Source: Prado023 sp963747335
GTDB taxonomy: Bacteria > Actinomycetota > Actinomycetes > S36-B12 > CAIYMF01
Reading direction: 5' to 3'
Assembly (NCBI GenBank): GCA_963747335.1
Contig: CAVVEV010000003.1
Location: forward strand, 1 to 64,000
DNA: 64,000 nucleotides
Shown in pieces: positions 47,158 through 55,253 of the stretch. A model generated the notes under the pieces. The model was not told the DNA's origin. It ran no database searches and saw only the letters and a list, made by a program, of their open reading frames with translations. Numbering within the stretch: the first letter of the stretch is position 1; every line of letters starts with the position of its first letter. Made by a program: the position numbers and the translations under genes.

Positions 47158-47925
47158 ATGCACGCCCTGCCGAGGGCTCTGGCGCGGACCTACCAGGACC
47201 TCGTTCCCCGAGGACGGCACCGCTGGCAGCTGGCCTCGCTGGTCCTGGTCGGCGCCGCGATCCCGTTGACCGAGCTGCTCGTCACCAAGATCTTCACCGA
47301 CGCCATCACCGGTGGGACGACCTCGCTGGAGGAGCTCCTGCCGCAACTCGTGCTGTTCTGCGTGCTCTTCCTGGGCACGCGGATCGCGCACTACGCTCAG
47401 AGGACCTCCCGGGTCCGGTTCTTCGAGGCTGCGTTCGGCGCAGATCAACGCGCCCACCCGGCGAACGTCGAGAGCTGGCGGTGGGCCCTCGGGCTGGAGC
47501 TGGTCACCATCCTCACCGCCGCCACCCAGATGGTCGTGATGGCCGCCTGCTTCGTCCTGCTCGCACCGGTGTTCGGCGTGGTCAACGTGGTCCTGATCGT
47601 CGTCCTCGCCGAGGTCCTGGGACGCCTGTTCAGCCGTCAGTCCGCCGAGCAGCGCCGGTACGTCGAGAGCGGGCGGGCGAAGCAGCGTGTGGCCACCCAT
47701 GTCCGGGTGCGTTCGAGGATCGTGTCCGCGGAGGTGGGCGGGCTCATCTCCTCGATGGGCGTGCTCCTCCTGCTCGTCGTCCTGCTGTTGATGAGCATCA
47801 ACGGCCAGATCAGTGCCTCGAGCACCATCGTGCTGTTCCTGGGCCTGCGCATGCAGAACAGCACGTTCTCCACCCTGTCCGGGGGCGTCATGCGCTTCGC
47901 CCGAGCCCTGGCCAACAGCTACTGA
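47158..47925 (+). CDS. ABC exporter membrane domain without ATPase
   Basis: A 255-residue membrane protein like the six-helix domain of ABC exporters: helices near 22-42, 55-75, 110-150 and 195-225, with a charged cytoplasmic loop (SRQSAEQRRYVESGRAKQ). The nucleotide-binding domain normally fused to it is missing; the frame stops at 47925 and no Walker motif follows in any frame. It starts three bases after the pyruvyltransferase fusion, so the two are probably co-translated. It may be a truncated exporter, or use a separately encoded ATPase. Confidence 0.65.
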   Translation: MHALPRALARTYQDLVPRGRHRWQLASLVLVGAAIPLTELLVTKIFTDAITGGTTSLEELLPQLVLFCVLFLGTRIAHYAQRTSRVRFFEAAFGADQRAHPANVESWRWALGLELVTILTAATQMVVMAACFVLLAPVFGVVNVVLIVVLAEVLGRLFSRQSAEQRRYVESGRAKQRVATHVRVRSRIVSAEVGGLISSMGVLLLLVVLLLMSINGQISASSTIVLFLGLRMQNSTFSTLSGGVMRFARALANSY

Positions 47926-48017
47926 GTGACAGCCCTCACAGGGTCCCTGCGCAGATGTCATCGCCGCGACATCGCTGCGCCTCCTTCCCGACATCCTTGT
48001 CGTTCATCGTGCGGGGC

Positions 48018-48437
48018 ATGGAGCAACCGCTGACCGTCGCCCTTGTGGCACACGACCACTGCAAGGACGACCTGCTGGCCTGGGCGCTGTCCAACAAGGA
48101 CACCCTTGCCCGGTACCGGCTGGTCGCCACAGGCACGACCGGCCAGGTGCTGGCCGAGGCCCTGGACCTACCCGTCGAAAGGATGCGCAGCGGTCCGCAG
48201 GGGGGAGACCTCCAGATCGGGGCGGCGATCGTGGAGGGCCGGATCGACGTGCTCGTGTTCCTCTGGGATCCGCTGACAGCCCAGGCGCGCGAGCCCGACG
48301 TCAAGGCTCTGCTGCGGATCGCCGTCCTGCGGGACATCCCGACCGCGTGCAACCGCGCGACGGCTGACCACCTCATCTCCTCGGCGCACCGGCTCTTCGC
48401 GAGTTCCGGGGTGTGGGAGCGTCGCGCACTGGCCTGA
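48018..48437 (+). CDS. mgsA: Methylglyoxal synthase-like protein
   Basis: A 139-residue protein of the MGS family, which converts dihydroxyacetone phosphate to methylglyoxal. Family motifs are clear: LVAHDHCKDDL, VATGTTGQVL, SGPQGGDLQIGAAI, WDPLTAQAREPDVKALLRIA and CNRATADHLI. Compared with E. coli MgsA, His19 and the GGD aspartate are kept. The block normally read PHDPDVKALLR is AREPDVKALLR, so the catalytic-site histidine (His98 in E. coli) is Arg. Activity may be altered. It ends 10 bases from the convergent chrA gene. Confidence 0.85.
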   Translation: MEQPLTVALVAHDHCKDDLLAWALSNKDTLARYRLVATGTTGQVLAEALDLPVERMRSGPQGGDLQIGAAIVEGRIDVLVFLWDPLTAQAREPDVKALLRIAVLRDIPTACNRATADHLISSAHRLFASSGVWERRALA

Positions 48438-48447
48438 CCCGTGAGAG

Positions 48448-49650
48448 TCATCCGAGCGCGAGCGAGGCTGCGAGGGTGGCCGCCAGGAGCAGCCAGATGG
48501 GGGTCCGTGCCCAACGCGCAGCGGCGAAGAGGGCCGCCGCCAGCAGGGCGGTCCGCCAGTCCGTGACGGACTCGGTGAGCAACGGATTGATCAGGGTGGC
48601 GGCCAGCAGCCCGACGACCGCCGCGCTGGCGCCGGCCACCGCACCTCCGGCGATGGGCGAGTGGCGGAGGGAAGCCCAGAACGGCAGTGCGCCGAGAGCC
48701 AGGAGCAGGCCGGGCAGGAAGATCGCGATCGTGGCGATGACGGCAACGCCCGGCCCGCCGACGGCCTGCCCCAGGTAGGTGGAGAACGTGAAGAGCGGCC
48801 CGGGCATTGCCTGCGCGAGGCCGTAGCCGGCCAGGAAGGGCTCGGGTCCGACGAGGGGGCCGAACGACGTGCTGAGCAGGGGAAGGACCACGTGGCCGCC
48901 GCCGAAGACCAGGGATCCGGCGTTGAACATGGCTGAGGCCACGTAGCCGGTCGGGTCACCACGCACCGACCACAGGGCTGCGCCGATGATCGGCACGGCC
49001 AGCAGCATCGCCGCGCCGATCCGCCGGGAGGGGGTCCGGTCGAAGCCCACGAGAGGGCCGGATCGTTCCCGCCGCAGGGCGAGGGCGCCGATGCCTGCGC
49101 TCAGCGCGATCCCGGCCACGGGGGCGTAGTTCGAGTTCCCGGCCAGGGTCAGCACGAGGACGCCTGCCCCCAGGAGGAGGGTGACCAGGCCGTTCCAGAA
49201 CGCCCGGCCCATGTCGATCACGGCGTTGGCCACGATGGCCACAGCGAGGCACATCAGGGCCCGGACCGCGTTGGAGTCGGCCAGTCCGGCGCTGGCGCCG
49301 AACGCGGCCAACGCTCCCATCGCCAGGGCACTCGGGGCGGTGAACCCGAGCCAGCCGGCCAGGGCCCCGCCCAGCCCAGCCCGCTGGTACCCGATCACGG
49401 CCCCGAGCTGGGACGACGAGGGCCCGGGCAGCAGCTGGCACAGGGCCATCGACTCGGCGAACTCAGCCTCACCGAGCCAGCCGCGGGACGTGACGTACTC
49501 CCGGCGGAAGTAGGCCGGGTGTGCAGTGGGGCCGCCGAACGACGTCAGGCCCAGCCGGCCGGCAACGGCCCCGACCTCGGCCGCCTCACGCCAGGGCGAC
49601 CGGCGGCCCCCTGGGGAAGGCTGGGGAGCCGGCTCCTCGCGCGCTGTCAC
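48448..49650 (-). CDS. chrA: Chromate transporter, ChrA family
   Basis: A 400-residue long-chain ChrA with two homologous halves and about 10-12 hydrophobic segments. The N-terminal half has LTSFGGPTAHPAYFRREYV and LLPGPSSSQLGAVIGY; the C-terminal half repeats the theme with FGGGHVVLPLL and AQAMPGPLFTFSTYLG. ChrA proteins export chromate by exchange. No chromate regulator (ChrB) is adjacent. The sorC gene lies 38 bases upstream on the same strand, so read-through is possible. Confidence 0.92.
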   Translation of the reverse strand: MTAREEPAPQPSPGGRRSPWREAAEVGAVAGRLGLTSFGGPTAHPAYFRREYVTSRGWLGEAEFAESMALCQLLPGPSSSQLGAVIGYQRAGLGGALAGWLGFTAPSALAMGALAAFGASAGLADSNAVRALMCLAVAIVANAVIDMGRAFWNGLVTLLLGAGVLVLTLAGNSNYAPVAGIALSAGIGALALRRERSGPLVGFDRTPSRRIGAAMLLAVPIIGAALWSVRGDPTGYVASAMFNAGSLVFGGGHVVLPLLSTSFGPLVGPEPFLAGYGLAQAMPGPLFTFSTYLGQAVGGPGVAVIATIAIFLPGLLLALGALPFWASLRHSPIAGGAVAGASAAVVGLLAATLINPLLTESVTDWRTALLAAALFAAARWARTPIWLLLAATLAASLALG

Positions 49651-49688
49651 CGCCGAAGTATCGCGCCTCGGCGGCGATCCGGCCGCGC

Positions 49689-50648
49689 TCAGTGATGGCG
49701 CGCCCGGGGTGCCAGGCGTCGGGCGGTCGGCTCGTCGATGATGAGGTCCGTCACGGCCCCGGCCCGCATCGCGGCGAGCAGCGGGCGCAGCTTCGCCTGG
49801 CCCGCCACCGCGCAGAGCCGCCGCGGAATGCGGGCGAGCTCCGCGGGGGTCGGACCCGTGGCCCGCCTGTTGATCGCGATGTCCCGATAGCTGCCGTCCT
49901 CACGCAGGAAGACGGTGCACACGTCCCCGACCACCCCGGCGGAGTACAGCGCCCCGAGGTCGCTCTCGTCGAGGTAGCCCGTGGAGTAGACGTGCGAGGG
50001 GACCTGACCACCCAGTGCGCCCACGCCGAACAGCGCGATGTCGGTTCGGCGCTGGACGGCAAGCACGCGCTGGACGCTGCGTTCGCGCCACATCGCGTCA
50101 CGGGTCTCGGCGAAGTCGAAGAACGCGGGTACCGGGAAGTGGCGGACCTCCGCGTCGAACGCCGCCCCGAAGGCCGTGATGATCGTGCTCGCGTAGTCCA
50201 CGCCGCTGGTGACCGTGTTCGCCGCCCCGTTGAGCTGGACCACCGTGCCCCCGCGCGTGGGCTTGCGACCCAGGGCCCGTGCGACGGCGCTCACCGTTGT
50301 CCCCCAGGCCACGCCGAGGACCATCCCGTCCTCGAAGATGTCCATCAGGAGCCGCGCGGCCACGTTGGCCACCTGCTCGAGGCGCTCGACATCCGTCGCC
50401 CCGACGCGGACGGGCACGACGTGGGCACGGACGCCGAAGGCCTGCCTGAGCTGCCCGGCGAGTCCGGTGGTGACATCCTGCTCGGACCGGACGGCGATCT
50501 GTACCAGCCCGGTCTCCCGCGCCTCCTTGAGCAGTCGGGAGACCGTGGACCGCGACGTCCCGAGTCGCCGCGCGATGGCGTCCATCTGCTCGTCCTGCAG
50601 GTAGTACATGGTGGCGGCCAGGCGCATGGACTCCTCACGTTCGATCAC
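49689..50648 (-). CDS. SorC/DeoR-type sugar-responsive transcriptional regulator
   Basis: A 319-residue regulator. The N-terminal helix-turn-helix (about 10-45) reads LQDEQMDAIARRLGTSRSTVSRL. The rest is a SorC sugar-phosphate-binding domain (VLGVAWGTTVSAVARAL, GGTVVQLNGA). The GTG at 50648 is chosen because GGAGGAGG precedes it. It is transcribed away from the sugar ABC operon, and a perfect palindrome in the shared promoter region is its likely operator. The effector is expected to be a phosphorylated sugar. Confidence 0.9.
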   Translation of the reverse strand: MIEREESMRLAATMYYLQDEQMDAIARRLGTSRSTVSRLLKEARETGLVQIAVRSEQDVTTGLAGQLRQAFGVRAHVVPVRVGATDVERLEQVANVAARLLMDIFEDGMVLGVAWGTTVSAVARALGRKPTRGGTVVQLNGAANTVTSGVDYASTIITAFGAAFDAEVRHFPVPAFFDFAETRDAMWRERSVQRVLAVQRRTDIALFGVGALGGQVPSHVYSTGYLDESDLGALYSAGVVGDVCTVFLREDGSYRDIAINRRATGPTPAELARIPRRLCAVAGQAKLRPLLAAMRAGAVTDLIIDEPTARRLAPRARHH

Positions 50649-50664
50649 GCCCGCCTCCTCCATC

Positions 50665-50678
50665 TGCACATCTGTGCA
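50665..50678. promoter_or_regulatory. Palindromic operator in sorC / ABC-operon intergenic region
   Basis: Perfect TGCACA-TC-TGTGCA, with an extra TTGCACAA half-site at 50685-50692 and a possible -10 box TATGGT at 50710. It lies between the divergent regulator and binding-protein genes. A near-identical palindrome precedes glpD at 62173. Most likely the SorC-type regulator binds here. Confidence 0.6.
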
Positions 50679-50803
50679 ACAGTCTTGCACAAACTCACCG
50701 CGCCTCGGCTATGGTGCCTGTGTGACAGTTTGCTCGCGATCGGGTCAGCATGGCCTCAGATCGACACGTCACGACCACGTCCTGCACTGGCCGTGGAGGC
50801 GCA

Positions 50804-52156
50804 ATGAGAGGAACAATGCGGATGCGAATTCGTAGCGGGCTGGTGGGAGCCGTTGGGCTTGCCCTCGCCCTGAGCGCGTGCTCCAGCACGACGGATGAAA
50901 CGCCGACTGCCACCGAGGGGGCCAGCGAGGCAGCAAGCGCCCCGGCAGAGACAGTCGACCTGCGCTGGCGAACTCGGCCTGACAACCAGGCCGAGGCTGA
51001 TGTCTACCAGAGCATCTCGGATGAGATCACTGCCAAGAACATCGGGCTGAACCTGACCTACGAGGCGGGCAACTCCGAGGGGTCGCCCTACCAGGACAAG
51101 CTCAAGACCGAGCTGTCCGCGGGCACGGCTCCCGACGTGTTCTGGATCCCCGGCACGGACGTCGCAGACTTCGCGAAGGCGGGCCTGATCCTGAACGCGA
51201 GCGAGGTGGCCTCGGCCGCAGGGTTCAACGCCGCCGACTTCTACGCAGGTCCGATGGACCAGTTGCTCGTCGACCCGGCCACCGGCCAGAAGGCGGACGG
51301 CTTCGTCTGGGGCGTCCCGCGTGACGTCTCCACCTTCGCTCTCTACCTCAACCTCGACCTCATCGACCAGGCCGGCGTGGACGACCCCCGCGAGCTCGCT
51401 GCCGATGGCAAGTGGACCTGGGATGCGTTCCAGGAGACTGCCAAGGCGATCAGCGACCTCGGCGGCGGCGTCAAGGGCTTCGGGGCCGGCGGCTGGTGGG
51501 CCAACTGGGGCTACTGGGTGAACTCCGCGGGCGGCTCGTTCTTCAACGAGGACCGCACGGCCTGCAACCTTGACTCCGACGAGTCGGTCCAGGGCATCGA
51601 GTACTACCAGAAGCTCTACGACGCCGACTACGGCGTGAAGTTCGGCGAGGATCCGGAGCCGGTCTACAAGAGCGGCAAGCTCGGCATGTTCGTCAACGGT
51701 CGCTGGGCCACCCCCGGCTCCCGCGAGATCACGGACTTCAACTGGGACGTCGCTCCGCTTCCGACCGGCCCTGCTCCCGGTGGGAACTGGCAGTTCTGGG
51801 GTGCCTACGTGATCAACGCCCAGACGGCGGACCCCGCGGCGGCCTGGAAGCTCGTCTCCGAGCTCACCAGCCTCGAGGTGCAGGACAAGATCGCCTCGCT
51901 CGGCGCGAACATCCCGTCGCGCACGTCGCAGGAGGCCATCGACCAGTTCCTGACCTACACGCCGCCGCAGAACAACCAGGCGTTCGTCGACGGAATCCAG
52001 AACAGCCCCGTCGCCGAGGGTCCGCTGTGGCAGGGCAACTGGCCGGAGTTCGACACTGCGACCAATGCCGTGGTCACCCAGTACATGAACGGTGAGATCA
52101 CGACCGACGAGTACCAGAGCACGATCTGCAAGGTGGCGGCACCCGCGTTCGAGTAG
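50804..52156 (+). CDS. ABC sugar transporter substrate-binding lipoprotein
   Basis: A 450-residue extracellular solute-binding protein of family 1. The signal peptide ends in lipobox LSAC (Cys about 28), followed by a Thr/Ser/Glu linker. The body has YQDKLKTELSAGTAPDVFWI, GFVWGVPRDVSTFALYLN and KLGMFVNGRWATPG, typical of oligosaccharide-binding proteins; aromatic residues (GGWWANWGYW) suit sugar stacking. The ATG at 50804 has GGAGG upstream. It is the first gene of the operon controlled from the sorC intergenic region. Confidence 0.92.
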   Translation: MRGTMRMRIRSGLVGAVGLALALSACSSTTDETPTATEGASEAASAPAETVDLRWRTRPDNQAEADVYQSISDEITAKNIGLNLTYEAGNSEGSPYQDKLKTELSAGTAPDVFWIPGTDVADFAKAGLILNASEVASAAGFNAADFYAGPMDQLLVDPATGQKADGFVWGVPRDVSTFALYLNLDLIDQAGVDDPRELAADGKWTWDAFQETAKAISDLGGGVKGFGAGGWWANWGYWVNSAGGSFFNEDRTACNLDSDESVQGIEYYQKLYDADYGVKFGEDPEPVYKSGKLGMFVNGRWATPGSREITDFNWDVAPLPTGPAPGGNWQFWGAYVINAQTADPAAAWKLVSELTSLEVQDKIASLGANIPSRTSQEAIDQFLTYTPPQNNQAFVDGIQNSPVAEGPLWQGNWPEFDTATNAVVTQYMNGEITTDEYQSTICKVAAPAFE

Positions 52157-52176
52157 CGGCTGCGCACAACCACGAC

Positions 52177-52211
52177 GGGGGTCCCGGGTCCGAGCGGGAC
52201 CTGGGACCCCC
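52177..52211 (+). terminator. Hairpin between binding-protein and permease genes
   Basis: GGGGGTCCC / GGGACCCCC with an inner GGTCC / GGACC-type stem lies 20 bases after the binding-protein stop. It probably terminates or attenuates part of the transcripts, giving more binding protein than permease, as is common in ABC operons. Confidence 0.6.
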
Positions 52212-52265
52212 ATCCTTGCTCGTGATGGCGCGTACTGCCCAGGTGGACCCATGGAGGAGGCGGAC

Positions 52266-54005
52266 ATGACCGCGATGGTCACCGAGACCGAGGACCATCG
52301 GTCGAATCCACAGTGGGAGGACGACGAGGGGTTCGAACGGCTCCTCCGAGGCGTCCAGGCGTGGCATCTCTTCCTCGCAGGCGTGTCCACATGGGTCCTG
52401 GTCAACATCGCGGCCGGGTTATGGGAGTTGGAGTCCCTCCCGCGGACCGGGCTGGGCGTCGTCGGAGCCCTCGGACTCGGCCTCAACCTGCTCGCGGTCG
52501 TCCTCCTGGCGCGCCGCGTCCGGGCGGGACGCACCCTGTCCTTCGTCGTGAGCCTCATTGTGGCCCTGGGCGCCTTCGTGGTGCTGTTCGGCCGGCTGGA
52601 GATCGCCGAGGGGCTCGATGTCTTCGCCGGCGCCTTCGAGCGCGCGTTCCCCGCCGTGATCCTGATCTTCCTGGGTGTGGTCTGGTGGGTGATCGCCCGC
52701 CGCATCCACAAGCGCCTGCTGCCCCCTGGGACGCTGGTCACCGACGACGGCGCGAACGCAGGCGCCGTTCGCGCGGCGCATTGGCTGATGTGGGCCGGGC
52801 TGGCGATCATCGCCGTGGGCACCGTGTGGTGGCTGTACCTGATGCGTGCGCAGCGGGCCCTGCTCTTCTTCGGCGACGCCATCCGGGCCGATCCCGTGGT
52901 CTTCGTCGCGGCTCTCATCGTGTTCCTGCTGGCTGCGTGGGCCCTGCGGACGATCATCTCCGAGCGCTCCGCGCGCTACTTCCTGGTCGAGAACGCCCAG
53001 GCCGAGGCCCTGACCGGGTGGCTGTACCTGTCCCCGAACCTCCTGGGCTTCCTGGCCTTCTTCGCCGGCCCGCTCGTGTTCTCGATGGTGATCTCGTTCT
53101 ACGACTGGGACGGGGTCAGCCAGGCTGTCTACGTCGGGCTCGACAACTACATCGAGACCCTGTCCCTGACCGTGGCGTCCTCCCCGGCGGACCTGCCGGC
53201 GGGCTACTCGGAGGTCTTCGGCCTGCCCTTCAGCGATTCGGTCGTGGGTGGGACCGATCCGCTGTTCTGGAAGTCGCTGACCAACATCTTCCTCTTCATG
53301 CTCGTGGCGATCCCGGCGGCTGTGCTGTCAGCCCTCTTCCTGGCCGTCATGATCAATGCCGGCTACCGGGGCACCAAGGCCTTCCGGACGGTCTTCTTCG
53401 TCCCCGCCGTGGCAGGCGTCATCGGCGTGACCCTCATCTGGAAGCAGATGTTCAACGCCGCGGTCGGATTCATCAACTGGGGCATCGCCACCGCCGGCCA
53501 GGCGCTCAACGTCGTGCTCCCAGGTGACCCGTTCCCCGATCGGGTCGAGATCGGATGGCTCTCGGACCCCAAGATCGCGCTGCTGGCGGTGTGCATCGTG
53601 TTCGTGTGGTCCCAGTTCGGGTTCAACACCGTCCTGTTCACGGCAGGCCTGCAGGGCATCGGTCGCGACCTCTACGAGGCGGCCGAGCTCGACGGGTGCA
53701 ACGCCTGGCAGCAGTTCCGCCACGTCACGGTCCCGCAGCTGCGGGAGACCACGTTCTTCGTGACGGTGACCACCGTGATCCTGGCCCTGCAGCTGTTCGA
53801 CATCGTCTACGCGCTGAACCAGCCGAACCCGGTCGGGTTCCCGGACAACGCCACCCTGACGCCGGTCGTCTACATCTACCAGCTCGGGTTCCAGCAGGAC
53901 TCCTTCGGCCAGGCCAGCGCCGTGGCCTGGGTGCTCTTCGTGATCATCTTCATCTTCACCCTCGCCCAGTTCCGAGCCCAGCGTGCCGATGCGGAGGTGA
54001 AGTGA
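52266..54005 (+). CDS. ABC sugar transporter permease (MalF-like) with long N-terminal extension
   Basis: A 579-residue permease. The last ~290 residues are a standard MalF-type domain with the EAA loop (DLYEAAELDGCNAWQQFRHVTVPQL). Ahead of it are about 250 residues with some six additional hydrophobic segments, well beyond the usual ~300-residue size. The ATG at 52266 follows GGAGGAGG; an ATG at 52251 is possible. It overlaps the second permease gene by one base. The extension may anchor or regulate the complex. Confidence 0.88.
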   Translation: MTAMVTETEDHRSNPQWEDDEGFERLLRGVQAWHLFLAGVSTWVLVNIAAGLWELESLPRTGLGVVGALGLGLNLLAVVLLARRVRAGRTLSFVVSLIVALGAFVVLFGRLEIAEGLDVFAGAFERAFPAVILIFLGVVWWVIARRIHKRLLPPGTLVTDDGANAGAVRAAHWLMWAGLAIIAVGTVWWLYLMRAQRALLFFGDAIRADPVVFVAALIVFLLAAWALRTIISERSARYFLVENAQAEALTGWLYLSPNLLGFLAFFAGPLVFSMVISFYDWDGVSQAVYVGLDNYIETLSLTVASSPADLPAGYSEVFGLPFSDSVVGGTDPLFWKSLTNIFLFMLVAIPAAVLSALFLAVMINAGYRGTKAFRTVFFVPAVAGVIGVTLIWKQMFNAAVGFINWGIATAGQALNVVLPGDPFPDRVEIGWLSDPKIALLAVCIVFVWSQFGFNTVLFTAGLQGIGRDLYEAAELDGCNAWQQFRHVTVPQLRETTFFVTVTTVILALQLFDIVYALNQPNPVGFPDNATLTPVVYIYQLGFQQDSFGQASAVAWVLFVIIFIFTLAQFRAQRADAEVK

Positions 54006-55219
54006 TGGCCAGGTCAGGTCGTCCCGTCCGAGGGTGGCGGGCCCAGTCCGCGCGGATCTTCGTCTATGCGAGCCTCACGATCGCGGGTCTGGTCGTCCTC
54101 ATCCCGTTCCTCTTCGCCCTCTCCGGGTCGATGAAGACCGCGGAGGACGTCTTCACCTACCCGCCCCGGGTCCTGCCGTACGTGGCCGCGACCACGACGG
54201 TCAACGGCGAGGAGCTGCCGGTCTTCACCGTGCCGCTCCCCGGGGGCGGGACGGCGGACCTCGCGCGGGTCGAGAACGGCACCAGCCTGCGCGAGTTCCG
54301 TCAGGTCGACGACCCGGACTTCGTCCTGGTCAGCCCGAGGGATGCGCTCGAGTCGACCGGAACCACCGTCACGGTGGACGGTGAGGAGAAGGACGTCTAC
54401 CTCGTCACGATCGACGGCCAGCAGGTCGAGGTCTACGACAACCGCTCCCGGATCGGTGGCACCTACGTCGACCCGGCGAACCCCAGCGCCCCACCGGTGT
54501 TCGCCGTTCCGGCCGATGTTCTCGCGGTGGAGCAGGTCGACTTCCAGACGGGCAACTACTCCAAGGTCCTGGGCCTCAACGGCTTCTCCCGGGCGCTGAC
54601 GAACACGGTGCTCGTCACGATCCTGGTGGTGGTCGGGCAGGTGCTGACCAGCATTCTCGGCGGCTACGCCTTCGCCCGGCTGCGGTTCCGGGGGCGCGAG
54701 AAGTTGTTCCTGTTCTACCTCGGCTCGATCATGATCCCGTTCGTGGTCCTGATCATCCCGCTCTACCGGCTGATGGTCGAGATCGGGTGGGTCAACGACC
54801 TGGTCTCCCTGGTGGTCCCGTTCGCGTTCACGGCGTACGGCACGTTCCTGATGCGCCAGTTCTTCGTGACGATCCCCAAGGAGCTCGAGGAGGCCGCCAT
54901 CCTGGATGGCGCCTCACGGTGGACCATCCTCTGGAAGGTGTTCGTGCCGCTGTCCATCCCTGCCATCGCAACCCTGACGACGTTCTCGTTCCTGTACGCC
55001 TGGAACTCCTTCGTCTGGCCGCTGATCGTCATCGACTCGGGCAACCAGGAGAACAGCGTCCTCGCGCTCACCCTGGCAACCCTGGGCGGTCGCGCTGCCG
55101 ACGCACCGAACCTGGTGCTGGCCGGCGTCATGATCGCGATGATCCCGCCGGTCACGGTGTTCCTCCTGGCCCAGCGCTACTTCGTCGAGAACGTCGCCAG
55201 CAGCGGGATCAAGGGCTGA
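54005..55219 (+). CDS. ABC sugar transporter permease (MalG-like) with extracytoplasmic insertion
   Basis: A 404-residue permease with the EAA loop (ELEEAAILDGASRWTILWKV) and the typical C-terminus (LAQRYFVENVASSGIKG). Between the first and second membrane segments lies an inserted soluble region of about 140 residues (about 60-195), beta-rich and acidic. It probably faces outward and may contact the binding protein. The ATG overlaps the upstream stop (TGATG). No ATPase gene is in this operon, so a shared MsmK-like ATPase must be supplied from elsewhere. Confidence 0.9.
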   Translation: MARSGRPVRGWRAQSARIFVYASLTIAGLVVLIPFLFALSGSMKTAEDVFTYPPRVLPYVAATTTVNGEELPVFTVPLPGGGTADLARVENGTSLREFRQVDDPDFVLVSPRDALESTGTTVTVDGEEKDVYLVTIDGQQVEVYDNRSRIGGTYVDPANPSAPPVFAVPADVLAVEQVDFQTGNYSKVLGLNGFSRALTNTVLVTILVVVGQVLTSILGGYAFARLRFRGREKLFLFYLGSIMIPFVVLIIPLYRLMVEIGWVNDLVSLVVPFAFTAYGTFLMRQFFVTIPKELEEAAILDGASRWTILWKVFVPLSIPAIATLTTFSFLYAWNSFVWPLIVIDSGNQENSVLALTLATLGGRAADAPNLVLAGVMIAMIPPVTVFLLAQRYFVENVASSGIKG

Positions 55220-55253
55220 GCAGCGTGCTCGTGGGTGGCCCCGAGGGTGGGCA

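Noticed and set aside
45235..47994. 919-residue minus-strand frame opposite the transferase fusion
   Set aside because: Antisense shadow; the plus strand has recognisable domains with catalytic motifs.
50756..52957. 733-residue minus-strand frame opposite the binding protein
   Set aside because: Antisense shadow of an intact lipoprotein gene with signal peptide and ribosome-binding site.
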